Source: Alphaproteobacteria bacterium (GTDB taxonomy: Bacteria; Pseudomonadota; Alphaproteobacteria; ATCC43930; CGMCC-115725). Taken from it: a DNA stretch of 12,684 nucleotides. The DNA lies in contig JAFAHP010000515.1 of the NCBI GenBank assembly GCA_019237175.1, positions 1 through 12,684 of the forward strand, given 5' to 3'. The translations under genes were made by a program, and so were the position numbers. The notes under the pieces are model-generated. The model worked only from the letters and a program-made list of their open reading frames with translations. It made no database searches and was not told where the DNA came from. How positions within the stretch are numbered: position 1 is the stretch's first letter; each line of letters starts with the position of its first letter. Positions 12,545 through 12,684 of the stretch are shown here, piece by piece.

Positions 12545-12684
12545 CCACACCGAAATCGCCGTGCCAACTGCGAAGACACGGCTGCGGATTCCCACTGCCG
12601 GTTTGCTCGATGGCGCCAAATGGAACGCGTTTCTAATCCGAGTGGTTAGACACCGCTGCTTGCGGAACACGATCACCGCGAGCG
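12545..12684. other. Right-edge region without recognisable gene
   Basis: No gene is supported in the last 140 bp. A small hairpin is possible at 12632-12650 (TCTAA-T-CC / GG-TTAGA with a GAGT loop). A short minus-strand frame crosses the palindromic element upstream and reads as low-complexity Pro/Gly/Arg residues, so it is not credited. Confidence 0.4.

Noticed and set aside
12473..12676. 67-residue minus-strand frame at the right edge
   Set aside because: Its C-terminal half is the translated palindromic element and no family is recognised.
1..12684. CRISPR arrays, tRNA or rRNA genes
   Set aside because: No regularly spaced repeats, cloverleaf with the TTC-type T-loop, or rRNA-like conserved stretches were found on either strand by eye.

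Overview
The window is GC-rich chromosomal DNA, most likely from an alphaproteobacterium. The evidence is a full-length GlnD with two ACT domains, alphaproteobacterial-type HrcA, GrpE, DnaK and DnaJ proteins, and a copy of the palindrome built on TGGCCGGG / CCCGGCCA that I associate with intergenic regions of that class. I cannot name the genus from the sequence alone.

Layout. Positions 1-4281 on the plus strand carry the core heat-shock chaperone locus in the order hrcA (3' end only), grpE, dnaK, dnaJ. HrcA is a repressor and the other three form the Hsp70 folding machine. The grpE-dnaK gap holds a weak heat-shock-type promoter candidate and a stem-loop. The dnaK-dnaJ gap holds two overlapping, mutually exclusive hairpins. 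Positions 4357-4749 are a 393-bp cassette: a minus-strand GIY-YIG nuclease gene bounded by 37-bp inverted repeats that differ at one base. Just beyond it (4773-5132, minus) is a small HNH-nuclease-like gene that the ORF translations do not show as one frame, because an amber codon breaks it at codon 49. It starts 13 nt after the stop of glnD (5146-7941, minus), the bifunctional uridylyltransferase / uridylyl-removing enzyme of nitrogen signalling.

Divergent from glnD is a secreted DUF3300 protein (8071-9726, plus). Its C-terminus is an exceptionally Gly/His-rich tail encoded by 102-bp tandem repeats. It converges on an SDR-family oxidoreductase (9829-10587, minus). A 480-bp intergenic region follows, with several operator-like sequences, including a perfect match to the CRP half-sites TGTGA-N6-TCACA about 60 bp before the next gene. 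That gene (11068-12420, plus) encodes an FAD-dependent monooxygenase-like enzyme. The last 264 bp hold no recognisable gene but contain a strongly structured GC-rich element.

Most of the window is ordinary core genome. The parts worth a second look are the inverted-repeat GIY-YIG cassette next to the broken HNH gene, the structured leaders of dnaK and dnaJ, the repetitive tail of the DUF3300 protein, and the CRP-like operator.
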